Assembly: GCA_021234155.1 (NCBI GenBank)
Contig: JAJEKV010000030.1
Coordinates: 7,127,890-7,191,889, forward strand
DNA length: 64,000 nt
Direction: 5' to 3'
Source of the DNA: Isoetes taiwanensis
Taxonomy: Eukaryota; Streptophyta; Lycopodiopsida; Isoetales; Isoetaceae
Below are positions 23,923 to 36,110 of the stretch, piece after piece. A program made the translations under genes and the position numbers. The notes beneath the pieces are model-generated. The model was not told the origin of the DNA, did not search any database, and worked only from the letters and a program-made list of their open reading frames with translations. How positions within the stretch are numbered: the first letter of the stretch is position 1; each line of letters starts with the position of its first letter.

Positions 23923-24940
23923 TTACGCAATTTGTTGTCCATGAAGAACAAGAATATGAGCATCTCTCTTAAGTTCATCCAAGCTGTTCAAGTTGATAAA
24001 CCCTTTCTTTAAGAGCTGCAGGCCGAGGATTATGTGTTGTAACAAGTTGGAAGCGAAGAGTCGGAAGGACATATGCAAAGGGGCATAAGAGTTTTCTTGA
24101 CCATAAACCAACTTGAAAGGAGTGTGGCCCGGTAGCAATTTTGAAAGCTGGTGTTGTAAGCCAAAGAGCGGTTAGGCAACTTGTCTTGCCAATCCGTGCG
24201 AGAGGCATCACAAATTTTTCTTGAGAATAGTGATGAGAGTTTTGTTGGTACTTTCAGCCAAACCATTCCCTTGAGGATAGTAAGGTGTACTTTTCCTGTG
24301 CTTTGGATATGAAGATAATCCGTCGGCTCCTTGATGGTATGATTGACAAAATGAACCCCGATCACTAACAAGTTCAGGTGGGACAACCAAAAGCAGCGTG
24401 ATGATGTGCGTGTAGAGAACCTTGGCGTCTTGGCTATAGTGTTATCGAAGTGCAGGAGCCTACGCCCATTTTCTAGCATGTCGGTGATGTCGAATGTAGC
24501 GAGCCCGGGTGTGCAGCGGGGAAGGATCCATAGGCCCCACAAAGTCCATTCCCCATTTCTTGAAGGAAGTGCGTGGCGGCCGGCGTCAAGGGAAAAGCGT
24601 CCGCGGGCCATGGGCGTCCCACCTGCTGACAGAGCGTCCGCAGTCGCGGCGTGGCGTGGGCATCCCTTGAAGCGTGGGCGAGAAATATCACGCGGAGAAG
24701 AATTTTTGCGTCGTGCCGTGGTGTCATTGCTGAAATGACCACCACCAAGCCCTTCATGGGCTTGTCGAGCGATATCGGGCACCTCATGAGGGAGGACACA
24801 ACGGCGGAGGACCATATCTTTACAGCGTTTATGCGGATGGCCCGCGAACCATGGTGTAGTCAGGACTTCCGGCGGGGCCAGCGGTGGCGTGGCCCGGCTT
24901 TTAGGGGAGGCGTGGGATCTTGGACGGAAGAGCACCAATG
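23923..24940 (-). pseudogene. Integrase remnant of Ty3 element E
   Basis: Minus-strand blocks in order: zinc-binding part LPHEVPDIARQAHEGLGGGH (24740-24800), CQQVGRP, a core start near 24530-24560, LVSDRG and HFVNHTI (24330-24380) for the second Asp, YYPQGNGLAESTNKTLITIL (24215-24290) for the Glu, TDWQDKLPNRSLAYNTSFQ (24150-24200), and GHTPFKLVYGQE (24100-24135). All three DDE positions can be located, but in at least four frames. Upstream of 24940 I find no RT, so the element is truncated there; downstream lies the unidentified gene. Confidence 0.75.
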
Positions 24941-26032
24941 AGGAGATCTGCTGAAAGTTGTGGAACCCGTGGGCGTGGGCGTGACGAGGAACAATTGAGT
25001 GTCACGGTAAAGGCATCGAAACACCCGTGGAGGGCGGTGACTGACCTGCCCGTGGCTCCTTGTTCTTGACTGGTCAGAGGTGTGCATGAATAGTCTGTAC
25101 CGGGATGTGCAGGGACTAACATTGAGACTTACGCAAGGGAACTCACCTTATGCATGCTGTCTTGGTTTCTTAGCAGATATAACAGAGACATGACAAATGC
25201 ACAGTTTGAATTCTATAGGGGGAGCTACTATTATCCGCGAGGGAAGCGGACTATTTTGGCACTCTGATCCACTTAATGGCCACATGCAATTCAGTGAGAT
25301 TGTTGGAGTCAGTTGATTAGGGAAGCAATCAAATTCCAATATACCAGCCTCAGATCCGTGATCATTTCCACTTCCTTGAAACTTATAATTTCTAATTTCT
25401 TTTCTGCCTTATACACAGGTCTAGTGGCTCTATGCATCTCCACAGGTCGATCTAAAGCAAGAAGAAGTGGATATGAAACAACTTTCATTTTGCTACTCAT
25501 TCATCCGAGATCTACGGCTGATCCCTAATATTGAAATTTGAAAGGGGTCATCAATTTTCTTGTAGTAACATTGTTTAAATTTCCTCTATACCTCTATGTC
25601 TAGATTTCATTAAAACTATTTAAAAGCTGGTTAAGTTTGAATGTACCATCAATCTTGATGTGCCTCGATCATTATGTAATTGTTTATAATAATTAATGAT
25701 TAAAAAGCTTCATTCTCTCTCCCTCAAAAAAAAGAAAGAGGGAAAAAGATGGAAATGTGTCTGAGATGAACAGAAAAGAGTTGGTTCCAAATAGTATAAT
25801 TCATTACTCACATTAACTTGTTGTTTATACTAGAATATGAGGTCACTAATCTAATTCTAATCCACGAAAATTAAAAAATCAAGAAAAGGAAATCCGTAAT
25901 GCATGTTTGGTTTAAATTCGCCATTTTTCTACCATTATACAAGAAATTGAAGATGGTAGTTAATTAGCATAATTGAGTCAAAACATGGCATTACAACTTA
26001 ATCTTTATCCCTTAAAAGTCTTGGTGGCATTC
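24941..26032. other. No gene recognised; small minus-strand ORF at 25309-25500
   Basis: The GC-rich tail of element E ends near 25140 and AT-rich DNA follows. A 63-codon minus-strand frame at 25309-25500 has balanced codon use and a charged middle (KAEKKLEIISFKEVEMI), and could be a stray exon, but nothing supports a call. The rest shows no coding pattern. Confidence 0.35.
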
Positions 26033-26680
26033 TAGAATGGGACTCGCATGAAACCAACAAACCGCCCGACTTAGACTTGCTTCTCATTCATCTCGGCCAG
26101 ATTTTCTACAATGGTGGATAGTGGGTAGCCACACACATCGGGACTACCCATAAAAATAAAGGAAAATCAATTATATCATTTGGACCCCAACAAAATACAA
26201 TGCTAATAGGGGCGGGCTAGTGTACTGCCGAAAGCTTATCAGGGATTAAAAAACCAGCCCTTTCGGGTTTTCGAGGAAAAACCCTAGTGATAAGCCTTAC
26301 CGAAGGGCTGGACAAGCGTAAGGCATAAAAATTGCTCCCAAAACCCACGAATGGAAAAAGTCCGGAAAGCGGATGCGGCTCGCTAACACGTACACGCACA
26401 TCACCAACAAAACAACAAGACAAAACAAACCTCGAGTGGAGGGGGCTGATTCTGTAGCGTGCCAATGCGATAAAAATACAATAACAAAGAGGGGAGGGTG
26501 GGTTCAAAGAGAATAAAGATACTGGCGAGAGAGAGAAGAGCGCCGATGAGAAGTCGAAGCGAAAAACGCCTAAAATAGCGAACTTCCAACCCGCGAGCAT
26601 GCGCGCGCCGCGCATGCAAAACATGCATGCTCGTCCCATTCTAGAATGGCGATCCGATGTCTCCGGATCGATGGGATTCT
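26033..26680. repeat. Tandem repeat unit 1 (~650 bp)
   Basis: Begins TCTAGAATGGGACT, then CATGAAACCAACAAACCGCC, and ends with CATGCATGCTCGTCCCATTCTAGAATGG and an inverted repeat around CGATCCGATGTCTCCGGATCG. The same order recurs in unit 2. It contains short palindromes (CCATTCTAGAATGG, GCATGCGCGC). A minus-strand 140-codon frame (26217-26639) starts MGRACMFCM; unit 2 repeats that start, so this may be a duplicated promoter and first exon, but no family is recognised. Confidence 0.6.
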
Positions 26681-27032
26681 AGAATGGGACTGCTCATGAA
26701 ACCAACAAACCGCCGAATACCAAAAGGACTTCCTTAACAACTAGGATCGAGGGGCGAAGATCCGCGGGATGAAGGCTAAAAGGCCAGAAAGGGCGACATG
26801 AAAAAAGCGCCAAATTATTACAAACCAGGCGGGGAAAAGCCCCTCCTGCCTGAAACAGATCAAAGAGAATAAAAGATGCTGAGAGAGAAAGGAAGCGCCG
26901 ATGAAGTCGAAGCGAACGCCGCCTAAAATAGCGAACTTCCAACGGAGAGCGAGCATGCGCCGCATGCATGCAAAACATGCATGCTCGTCCCATTCTAGAA
27001 TGGCGATCCGATGTCTGGATCGATGGGATCCT
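26681..27032. repeat. Tandem repeat unit 2 (~350 bp, shorter)
   Basis: Direct repeat of unit 1 with about 300 bases missing from the middle. Shared blocks: CATGAAACCAACAAACCGCC (about 26695), CGCCTAAAATAGCGAACTTCCAAC, GCATGCAAAACATGCATGCTCG and CCATTCTAGAATGGCGATCC. The minus frame again opens MGRACMFCM. The unit ends at a changed CCTGAACTTGCC. Confidence 0.6.
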
Positions 27033-27708
27033 GAACTTGCCATCACTTGTGGCTCTACCACTTTCGTGATGCACCTTTCTGCAATGTCGCCTCAACCTTT
27101 TACGAGACATGAAGCCCCCTCCCCCAAAATGGAAATAACCTAGTACATTACCAAATCTGGTTGATGGACTCCTAGGACCATATGTAGAGAATTAAGAAAA
27201 TGTTAGGCCAGTATTGCACATGTACAAAATATGTGGTTGATCAAGAGTCATAGAGCCCAAGCTTATTATGTCTTTCAAAATAAAAAATGAAGTTTGGCTT
27301 TTAACTCTAAGTACCAAATCTTGCCCGGTTGCAATATAGTTTCTAGAAAAATGTGAAGATGAAAATTATGCAACCCAAAATACAGAAGAGACATGCACAT
27401 GCACCAGGATGGGGGAATATTTTAAACAATAGATCATAAAACCATGCTAAAAATGTGAAATGTCAAGTGAATCTATATGGGGACAGTCAATTTGTGTTTA
27501 GAATTAAGACCCACGTAAGACATAATAATATAATATAATGCATGATACCCAAATCTTGACACGGAAGCGAAATGCTATATATGCGTAATAGATAACTAAG
27601 AGGAAGTTTATCGGCTCAATAAAGTTAAGTTTTATTCACGTTGTGTGCTTGCGGGGTCGTTCTGAGGTTAGATCACCTTAAGCGTATCTTTGAGGACAAC
27701 ATTATCCT
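27033..27708. other. No gene recognised
   Basis: AT-rich DNA. Because a PPT and LTR start follow at 27709, this should be the internal 3' end of an element reading in the plus direction, but no pol remains. Confidence 0.35.
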
Positions 27709-27718
27709 AAGGGGAGAA
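27709..27718 (+). other. Polypurine tract before LTR D
   Basis: AAGGGGAGAA immediately precedes TGTGGCGTTCC. The B1 tract reads GGTGGGGAGAA before TGTGACGTTC on the minus strand, so site and composition agree. Confidence 0.65.
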
Positions 27719-28617
27719 TGTGGCGTTCCCTCGAAATATACATCATAAATATATATATTTAAAGAGCCGTCCTTTGTATAAGTCTACTTGAATAGCCTTG
27801 TGCACCATTGAGGGTGGAAAAGAGAGCATGGCTATGTTATTTACATAACTTAGTGAACCTTAGGCTTAGGGCCATTTCCACATGGTCGTACCCTATTGGG
27901 CACCCGCCACATGGAGATATTCCATTGGAGCCACGTGGCAATGACATGGAACCCTAACCTATAAGTACCCTAACCCTAACCCTAAGCCACTTTTCAGCTC
28001 CACCTGCCTTGAGACCTGTTTTTCACTCAGAACTCCGTCGAACACCTTCATTGCAGCATAGCTCGGTCGGCCTGACCCAAGGTAGTATCGTCGGAAGGAG
28101 GAGGAACCACGCAACTCATTAGCAAGTCATGGAGACAAGTTAGATAGGGCGGGTATTCAAAGTAGCTTCATAGGTAGATCATCTTGAACCTAGAATTCCA
28201 GATGAGCTAGTATCTTGTCTTGCTAGTGGAACCTTCCTAGAACCCCCAGTCTAGGCTTCGAACCCTAAGCAAGGAACCCTAACAAATAGGTAGATTCATG
28301 TGTGTAGCTTAGATGTAGCTTTATTGTTTATCATGTTTATGTTGATGTACGATGTGGTTGATCTATGTTTGCACCCCTTGTGTATTGGGAAGGGGGGTAG
28401 AGACCTCGTAGCCATTATCTAGATGATGCTCCTAGTTTAGACCCCTTAGTTCCTCCTGTGCATAGGAGCCCACCTGGCTACGAGGGCTGTGGATTGACTT
28501 AGCACCATACAATGGGGCTAGTGGCAAAGCGGAGGGAGGTCCCTGCTGAGCTCGGCTACTAGGGACCCATAGCAGGCAAGGCTGTCAATCTAGAGTTTCA
28601 TGTAATTGTTGTACAAA
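27719..28617 (+). repeat. LTR of element D (3' end missing)
   Basis: Starts TGTGGCGTTCC, as in B2. The block TTGTATTGGGAAGGGG...TAGAGACCT at about 28380-28405 matches the B LTRs. The promoter zone holds CTATAAGTACCC and a run of three CCCTAA units (27951-27985), a telobox-like motif frequent near plant start sites. The LTR end ACGTCACA and a PBS are absent; sequence passes directly into gag near 28618. Confidence 0.6.
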
Positions 28618-29430
28618 TAATGTTTGGAAGACAAGGAAGCTTGGCCAATTTTCAGGGAAAGACAGGTCAGGCATGGAGGCAGATGCTTGGCTTGATGAGA
28701 TGGAGGAATTTGAGAATTCCTATGGCATGAAAGACAAAGACATAGGCAAGGTTGCAACAGCCAATCTGATAGGAGCAGCCAGGATATGGTGGAAAGGGTA
28801 TGCTAAGTTTAATAAGTTGAGACGAAACGGCTGCAGATTCAAGACCTTCAGTAAAGCTTTCCGCAAACATTACGTGCCGAGGTCTCACACTAGCGGGCAG
28901 ATCCAGCAATTCTACAGGCTAGACCAGGGGAACCTATCAGTAGCCAAGTACACAGAGGAATTTATGAGGCTAAGGCTCAATGTGCCCAGGATCACAGAGA
29001 GACAAGCGGTCGAGGGTTCATTGAAGGGCTCAATAGTAATATCAAAAGGAGCAATTAACCCAAGAACAGTCGGGGAGGCCGAAGACAAGGCCTTAAGTGT
29101 GGAAGAAGCCCCAGTCACTCCAGGGCAAAAACAGTTACCATTCAAGGGTAAAACAATAGAGGCGGTATCAAAGAAGCGTGTCGGGAATAAAGCAATCAGC
29201 AACTATGCCGGTAGGAGGCCAACATCAAAGGAAAGCTCGGGGAAAACCCTTTGGAGGCCGTAGGCCAAAAAGCGGATCGAGGGCAGTTAAGCTCAAAAGC
29301 GTCTTTTAAACAACACGCCAAAGGAAAAAGAGGCGGGAATGCATTGAAAAGAAGTTGTGCTTTAGGTGTTTCGGCCGGGGCCGCGACGCCGCGACTTCCC
29401 ATTAGATATCGCGGCGACCTTGGCGACTTA
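28618..29430 (+). pseudogene. Gag of element D (5' truncated)
   Basis: Capsid-type gag beginning inside the domain at FSGKDRSGMEADAWLDEMEE, with WWKGYAKFNKLR (28785-28830), SKAFRKHYVPRSHTSGQIQQ and YTEEFMRLRLNVPRI. A single zinc knuckle is visible near 29355-29400 (KLCFRCFGRG then RDAAT), with the His and last Cys damaged. A 196-codon clean frame runs 28673-29263, the longest in the element. Related to gag of B1 and B2. Confidence 0.75.
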
Positions 29431-29479
29431 AGTTAAGTCACCAACCGAAGGAGACGACGAAGAGGACGACCAACAGGAA

Positions 29480-29857
29480 GCGCAATATTTCATAGATGGT
29501 GGCCATGTTTGTGCAGCTATTGAGTTAGGTGACGTTGAAATTCAGTCCACAGTCATTGCGACTGAGGGAATCATAGATAGCAGTCCATATCTAGTCTTGA
29601 TAGATACAGGTAGCTCTCACAACTTTGCCTCTCCTAGGCTTGCTGCCCTAATGAAGAATAAAGTCTTGAAGTCAAAGCCAAGGGCATTTAGCATGGCAAA
29701 CGGTGCCATTCGCCACACTAAGGGGAGGAGGATCACGTTTGACATAGACCTTAGTGGAAGCAAGTGGCCGATGGGGGCAGAGGTCATGGATATTGGAAAA
29801 TATGACCTTATAGTAGGAATGGAGTTCCTAAAACCAGCTAAAGCGATGATTGATTAG
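29480..29857 (+). pseudogene. Protease of element D
   Basis: Active-site block VLIDTGSSHNFASPRL at 29597-29645, with the canonical DTG, then GAEVMDIGKYDLIVGMEFL at 29775-29835, the typical second half. The frame is open from 29597 to a stop at 29855; RT restarts in another frame at about 30038. A GDVEIQSTVIA-like lead-in lies near 29530. Confidence 0.78.
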
Positions 29858-30037
29858 GCGCGAGATCTCCATGGCGCCAAATGGCATGATTTATAGTAAA
29901 AGGTAAGAAGGTAGCTTCTCCTATGCGGTTACATTTCTATGAAAGCGACTAAGGAAAAGTATAGTAAGAAATAAGGTGGATTATATTTTTGAGGTTAGAG
30001 CAATTGAACCAACTAAAAGAGAAGGGAAGTGACCTAA

Positions 30038-30765
30038 GTGGGGAATCGATTTCCCAAGCCCGTGCAAAGGCTTATTAAGGAGTTCAATGATGTATTTTCG
30101 GATCAAATCCATCAGCTACCACCTTATAGGGGTGTAGATTCTGAAATCACACTAGCTCTAGATGCTAAGCCTACCAGCAAGGCACCTTATAGGATGAGCA
30201 CCCCGGAGTTGATTGAGCTCAAGAAGCGGTGCGGGGAATTGCTTGACCTTGGATTTATTAGAGCAAATGTGTCTCCTTTTGGAGCACCCATACTCTTCGT
30301 GAAGAAGAAAGGCGGGAGTCTAAGAATGTGCATAGATTATCGCCCGATCTTAACAAGCAGACGATAAAGAATAAATATACTATGCCAAAAGGCGGATGAT
30401 TTGATGGATCAGCTCAAGGAGGCGAAAGTTTTCTCTAAGATTGACTTAAGGTCGGGTTACCACCAAATAAGGATAAAGGAAGAAGATATCCATAAGGCCG
30501 CCTTGAGCAGCGATGCGGGCACCGAGTTTACGGTAATGCCCTTTGGCTTATCGAATGCCGGCAACTTTCATCGCCTCATGAGCGACATCTTCGGGGAGTT
30601 CTTAGATGAGTTTGTCATTGTATTCTTTGGCGACATTCTAGTCTCTGACAAGTCCATTGAAGATCATTGTCGGAATTGAGAAGAGTGTTGAAAAAGTAGA
30701 GACGGCATCGGTTGTATGGGAAGCTCTCCAAATGCCACTTAAGCTCTTAGAAAGGTGGAGTACTT
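30038..30765 (+). pseudogene. Reverse transcriptase of element D (3' truncated)
   Basis: Blocks [69 protein letters not shown] and [11 protein letters not shown] are chromovirus-like. The catalytic motif reads FFGDIL at about 30632-30650 instead of FFDDIL, so the first of the paired Asp is lost as read; B2 shows the same change and B1 does not. The coding stops inside the KVEY block at 30765, where the A2 LTR begins. Confidence 0.8.
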
Positions 30766-33227
30766 TGTTAGCCTAAAACCTGGAATTTTAGCCTAACCTC
30801 AAAGGAAGTGTAAACAAAAGCTGGTGGGACCTCCCGATCACTTAGGGTGATCAATCCTTAATCATATAAAAACAAAAAAGAACTCAATTTCAAATCTTTG
30901 GTTTTGTCAAAATCACTCTGAGTCCACGAAGCGAAAAAAACTGTCGAGCAAAAATCAATCTTGCAGTCACACCCTTTAAGATTTTTGAGTTTTGGTTTTG
31001 GTATGAGTTATAGACAAGTAGAGGGAACTCTTGGTGAAAGTCTCTCTCGATTTGGATAGGGAAGACCAAGAAAATCAATGTCAAAGTTGATCAAAAAAAA
31101 TTGTCAATGCCAAAAGCGAGAGAGCCAAAATTTGCAAATATAGTTTGGTGATAAATCTTGAGTTGGAATTTGTATAAGCAACTTCAAAATAAACTCTAGA
31201 TCATGTGCATAAGGTTTTCTTGACAAGCAAACACTATGATATTTCTTGAGATGGGCCAAAGTCTCGATTTACGTCACGGTTTATGGCGGTTTATGGAAAA
31301 AAACTATTTTTTTCTTTGTTTTCTTTACATATAAGCAATACTCAAACCTTTTTAAAAGAATGGGACACGACTATTAATTTGGATTCTACTTTAAATATCT
31401 GGTTTCTATTAGTTTAGGCAAGCGAGAACAACTTGAAACAAAAGAAGATGGAAACACTATTTGTCGGGCAATGAATATGCATTCAAATCATAAGATATCA
31501 CGGGGAGTTTAGAATTCTCGGCAAGTAATACCGGGATAATGCTTGAGAGCAGATCCCAAAGGCATTGTCAACCACGAAAACCCAAAAATTATCGAGAAAG
31601 AAAATAATAAGATAATTTGAGTAGCGTTAGGAGTTTTGATGTCAAATAAGTCACAACAGAGTCGGTCTTCAATCAAAATCTGTCAATCTTCAATCTCGGC
31701 GGGATTAGCGGTTTGAGGTAGAAACGGATCAAGAGAATATCGAGGGAATATAGAAATCGCCCGGATCCGCGAGGTATATCTCAGGGGGGTAAAAAAATGA
31801 TCTGTATTCCCAGTTAAAAGCTGTCCTTCCCAAAACCAGCTCGGTTCAATGATTTCCGGCCTAATCTGAGCAAGTTTCTATCAATCAAGTGCCACAAAGG
31901 TTCGGGGTTTTCGGAAAAGGTTTAGGAACTAATTTGGGCGGAAATTGGCGGGATTCAATCGGTTTTAGGCCGCAAATTGGCGGTTAGCGAGGTTCCTCTA
32001 TTTCTTAGGGTTTATCAAAAATTCTCCAAGGCGATATATCCCACGAGGCACAAACGAGTCACGGCGGCTAAGGTATATAAGGAATAATCACGAGGCGGCT
32101 ATTAAATTTGCGTGCCCGCTTGAGAGGACACCCGCCCGGTGTCACGGCCCCACGCCCTAACGCCGCGTGGAAAAATGGGGGGTGACACGGAACTATGCAA
32201 AATTAGATAGGGTAGATAGGCTAGAATAGGTTTTTATTTTTTTTTGTACGCATCCCAAGAAATGATATTTGAGGGGTTTCCCATGTCTTTTTTGAATTTT
32301 GAAAAGGCCAACCTAGCTATTTTTTGCCAAGCTTCAAATCTAGAGTGTTTTCAGGTCAAATTGAGATACTTGAAATTTTGGCCATTTTGACCATGGTCAA
32401 TGAATTTTCAACCTTGGAAATGGTGAAAAAATCATAGGAAAAGGGTGGAAAAATAGGAAAAAAAAGGCTATGGTAGGATTTAGGGTGATAGAATGAAGGT
32501 AAAATTCAAGCTTCTTTGCTCTTGAGGTTTTTCATGATCTCTTGAGAGCAATTCACAAGTGGAGGTGAGGCCAATAAAATATAGGTAGTGAGGTAATGAA
32601 AGAAGGCATGGCAGGGGGTGAAAATGAGGTATATAAAAAAAATGAAAGGAAGGTGGATGTAGGATGGATGAAATGGATGAAGGCTGGAACCCACAGCAGC
32701 ACATGATCATATCTCAAAAGCTCAAATCATACCTTATGATGAACATAACTTTGCTCAAGGCCCTAGGGTCTTCCAAACTTCTAAAAAAGGTCTTCCAATC
32801 TTCAAGGCCAAAATAAGAGCAATTCCAATTCTAAGTGCATCTTCATATGTGTGACTTCCAAATCATGGGTGCAACTCCATTTTAGTTTCATATGAGTGAA
32901 TATGAGCAACATGGTAATGACTCCTTGTATAGCTTGCAATATTCTTTGCACGGTCTTCAAGAAATAAGAATGTAACTAGAAAACTTCCTCAAAGGAAAAG
33001 AATTAGGCTATACAACCAAGATCCCAAGGGTCTTCCAAACTTGAACCAATTTCTTCCAAACTCTAGCGGGATCAAAATAGCACTAACTCTTACCATATGG
33101 TGATGAGAAAGTAACTTAAGATGAAACCTCAAAAGAAACCACAAGTCTTCCAAACTTTGACAAGTATCTTCCAATCTTGAAACTCTAGGTATCATGATGG
33201 TCCATGTTGCCCAAAAAAGGGGCAACA
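30766..33227 (-). repeat. 3' LTR of A2
   Basis: Full 2462-base LTR from TGTTAGCC (30766) to GGGGCAACA (33227), flanked on the right by the PPT. It aligns with 8705-11133 and 40362-42773. It gives the clearest limits for the family A LTR. Confidence 0.9.
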
Positions 33228-33234
33228 TCTCCTC
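33228..33234 (-). other. Polypurine tract of A2
   Basis: The minus strand reads GAGGAGA directly before TGTTGCCCC, as in A1 at 1582. Bases 33235-33834 beyond it are non-coding and match 1591-2172. Confidence 0.65.
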
Positions 33235-33834
33235 AAAAAGGAAAGAATGAGGCTGGTCCCCTCAGCCTCAAAGGAAAAAAATGCTAAGCTGAAGGTCTTC
33301 AAAATATCAACAAGTGGTGGAGGGAATAGAATTACTCTGCGGTGGTGGGAAATATGAGGCAGAGTATAAGGTAATGGAGAGAGAGTGATAAGAAAATAAG
33401 ATCAAATGGAGGGTAGGACAACTCAAGGCAATTGAATATGGAGAAAAGTGGATGAACACGCATATGACAATGATAATCAAATTAGCATGAGTGCCAAATA
33501 AAGGGATGAGTAACAATGTAGGATTAGCACTCACGAAAAATTTCATATGGAAGCAAGGGCTAGATGGAAAAGAGGCCAACTTAAGACAAATAAGAGTAAT
33601 GAGCAAATGGACCTGAAATGACAACACTCAAAATTGTTAAAGCATAGCAAATCTCTACCCTATTTAACTAAACTTCTACTATTCAAGAAATTTGGCTCAT
33701 ACAACCATTGAATGTATTTCAAACTAAAAATTCAAACCTTCACACCAAAAATTCAAACCATCGAGCTCGAACCCTAATTTGCTCCTCCTCTGCTTTCGTG
33801 CTTTCGAGAAAACTTCGACCTCCCTTGCCCGATC

Positions 33835-34614
33835 ATGGCTCCTTTTTCTTACCATACACCTATAGGGACAATGTAACTTGCTGATCCAGAGCAATTTAGG
33901 AGTGCTTCACGAGCTTGATCCATTTCTGAGGAGTACCTATTCCTTATGGTGTAATCAGACACATTGCAAGAAATGCATCTGAGTCTGAGAATGGGACAAT
34001 GTTTTAATTAATGAAGAACCTCTTCCTCGTGGAAATTTACTCAGTGCACATGCATTTTAGAGGCGGTATATGGGAAGGCAAAATGTTGACCAAAACTACC
34101 ACGACTCAGAAAAGGAACTCTACAAAAAGACATGAACCATGATCACCTTGCCATGGAGTGTTTCCTTGGGCAAAAGACTTATCAAGAGAAACTAGCGACC
34201 TTTGCGGGTGCTCGAACACAAAAAGGCTCAATGGGCGGGAATTTTTACAAGGGAATGCATTCGGATGCTACATATGCACTACTTTTGTGTAAGCATCATC
34301 ATGGTGACGGATGCTCAATTTGGCGGTATAGGCGGTTATACTACTCCCACGGGATGCTAGCGGATAGCTATGGTTACTTGATGCTTCTCATGATAAAAGA
34401 GATGCATTTCAAACTCTGAAAGAGAATCTACGGGTGAAGATCATTATGTGTTTGGTACCATGGACAATTTTTTTTACCGATATAACTTGTCTCTTAGATC
34501 TTTGCCGGATGGATCTCCTTGGACAAGATTCCTACTATCCCTTCAGGAAATCTTGATAGCATTGGTTTTCTATGAGAGGATCCTCTCTTTTGTAACTTAT
34601 TGTACCTTTTTTGA
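33835..34614 (+). pseudogene. Antisense ORF of A2, unknown function
   Basis: Counterpart of 2173-2939. It opens with ATG at 33835 (MAPFSYHTPI) and ends with TGA at 34612-34614. A clean 95-codon stretch at 34132-34419 starts MNHDHLAMECFLGQKTYQ and includes GMHSDATYALLLC; the equivalent stretch in A1 is interrupted by a stop, while A1 is open near the C terminus where A2 is broken. The copies thus complement each other, which supports a once-intact protein of about 255 residues. No domain is recognised. The region 34615-34914 before the end of pol is non-coding. Confidence 0.6.
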
Positions 34615-34914
34615 TGAATAGAATTTTCTCTTGCTCTTTTTGAAAATGTCGATCTTGAAAAAATATTTACGCTTCAAACGAGAACACACAATTAGTTCAC
34701 CTCAAAGGAAAAATGGTCTTGATGGCACAAGTATAAAGAAACTTGAGTACAACTAATCGGAAACAATTTAGCAATTCCAACCAACCAAAATCTACAGCTT
34801 AAGCCTCAAAGGGAAATAAACAAAATCAATCAAAAGAATTTTAAATCTCCAACTTCCATGACAATTAACCTATTTTAAGTTAAAATAGATGTTCATATAG
34901 AACAAAAAGGCCTA

Positions 34915-36110
34915 AACATGCATGTTGAGGCCAATATCTTCAAATCTTTGAATATTTGTAGGATTGGGTAATTCAAACCTGTTTTGAGATCCTTAAGCCA
35001 ATAAGATGAACAACCCGACTTCTCTTACAATCTGGTAAGGGCCTTCCCAAGGATTTTCAAATTTAGACAACTTACCTTCATTTGCGGCATCCCATTTGAG
35101 CCTGAGTTCCAATGGAGCAAATTTATCCACGGAGCTTGTGAGCTGCTTTAAAAGGCTCTTTGCACTCCTAGCCTTCTTAAGTAGATTGAAGTTTTTACGC
35201 ACCAAATCTATCCTCATCCAACTTTAGTAAAACCTCATACACGTGTTGTAATGCCTCGATAAACTCCAAATCAACTTGAGTGCCATCCTCAAAGGGGATC
35301 TCCAACTCAGCGAGGAATAAGCTGCTTCAACACCATAAACCAAACTGAAGGGAGAAGCATTAGTGGCAGTTTTAGCGATGATTCTATGAGCCCAAAGAGC
35401 ATCATATAATTTCAAATGCCAATCTTTTTGGTTTTGGCAAAAGCCCCGTTTTTACGTAAAATACCCTTAAGCACTTTGTTAGTGGACTCGGCTTGACCAT
35501 TTCCTTGAGGGGTAATAGGCTGAGCTTTTCACATGTCGATCTTGAGGCTTGAGACAAAATTTGAATAACCTCATTAATAAAAGTAGAGCCTCTATCGGTC
35601 AAAATTTTGAAAGGGATCCCAAATCTAGAACAAATGTTTTCATGCAAAAACCTAGCGATAGTATATGCATTTGCTTTTCTCAAAGGGTCTTTGCCGACCA
35701 TTTGGTAAATAAATCTGTAGCCACAACAATGTATTCATCTTTGGCGAGAAGATGAGGGATTTATAGGGCCAACATAATCTAGCCCCCAAACTTGAAATGG
35801 GCACAGGGGACACAATTCGATAAGAGGCGGGATGCAAAATTTTCTTACCAAAAATCGGCATTGGTGGCAAGTTTTTATGACATCATAGCAATCTCTAAAT
35901 AAATGAGGCCGAAATAACCGGACCTTAATATTTTTTTGGCGGTTGTATCTGGCGCAAAATGACCACCACAAACACCTTTATGATTTTCAGCAAAATTACC
36001 GGGGCAGCTTCATCTTCATCAACACATCTTAAGAGTACACCATCCCTATTTACCTTGCACAAGATGTCACCAACCAATGAGTAAGTCAAACATTTTAACT
36101 TAAACTTGTA
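34915..36110 (-). pseudogene. Integrase of A2
   Basis: Best view of the family A integrase. HHCC part: CGGHF (about 35965) and CHQCRFLVRKF (35850-35890). Core: QVWGLDYVGPINPSS (35740-35800), FGIPFKILTDRGSTFINEV (35590-35640), PQGNGQAESTNKVLKGIL (35460-35520, second frame), then LKLYDALWAHRI (35370-35415), ATNASPFSLVYGVEA and WEGPYQIVREVG (35000-35050). All three catalytic acidic residues are present but in different frames. Ends without chromodomain at about 34915. Confidence 0.8.

Larger units (their letters stand above)
27719..30765 (+). mobile_element. Element D, truncated family-B-like Ty3 element
   Basis: An LTR related to family B is followed, without PBS or 5' leader, by gag, protease and RT reading plus. 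Protein pieces closely resemble B1 (WLDEMEEFENSYGMKDKD against WLDEMSEYGNAYGMKDKD; RT blocks likewise). The element is cut at 30765 by the insertion of A2, and its right part does not reappear after A2. It lacks the extra genes found in B1 and B2, because the DNA between LTR and mid-gag is deleted. Confidence 0.75.

Noticed and set aside
27951-27985. Interstitial telomere array.
   Set aside because: Only three CCCTAA units beside a probable LTR start site; this is the size of a telobox promoter element.
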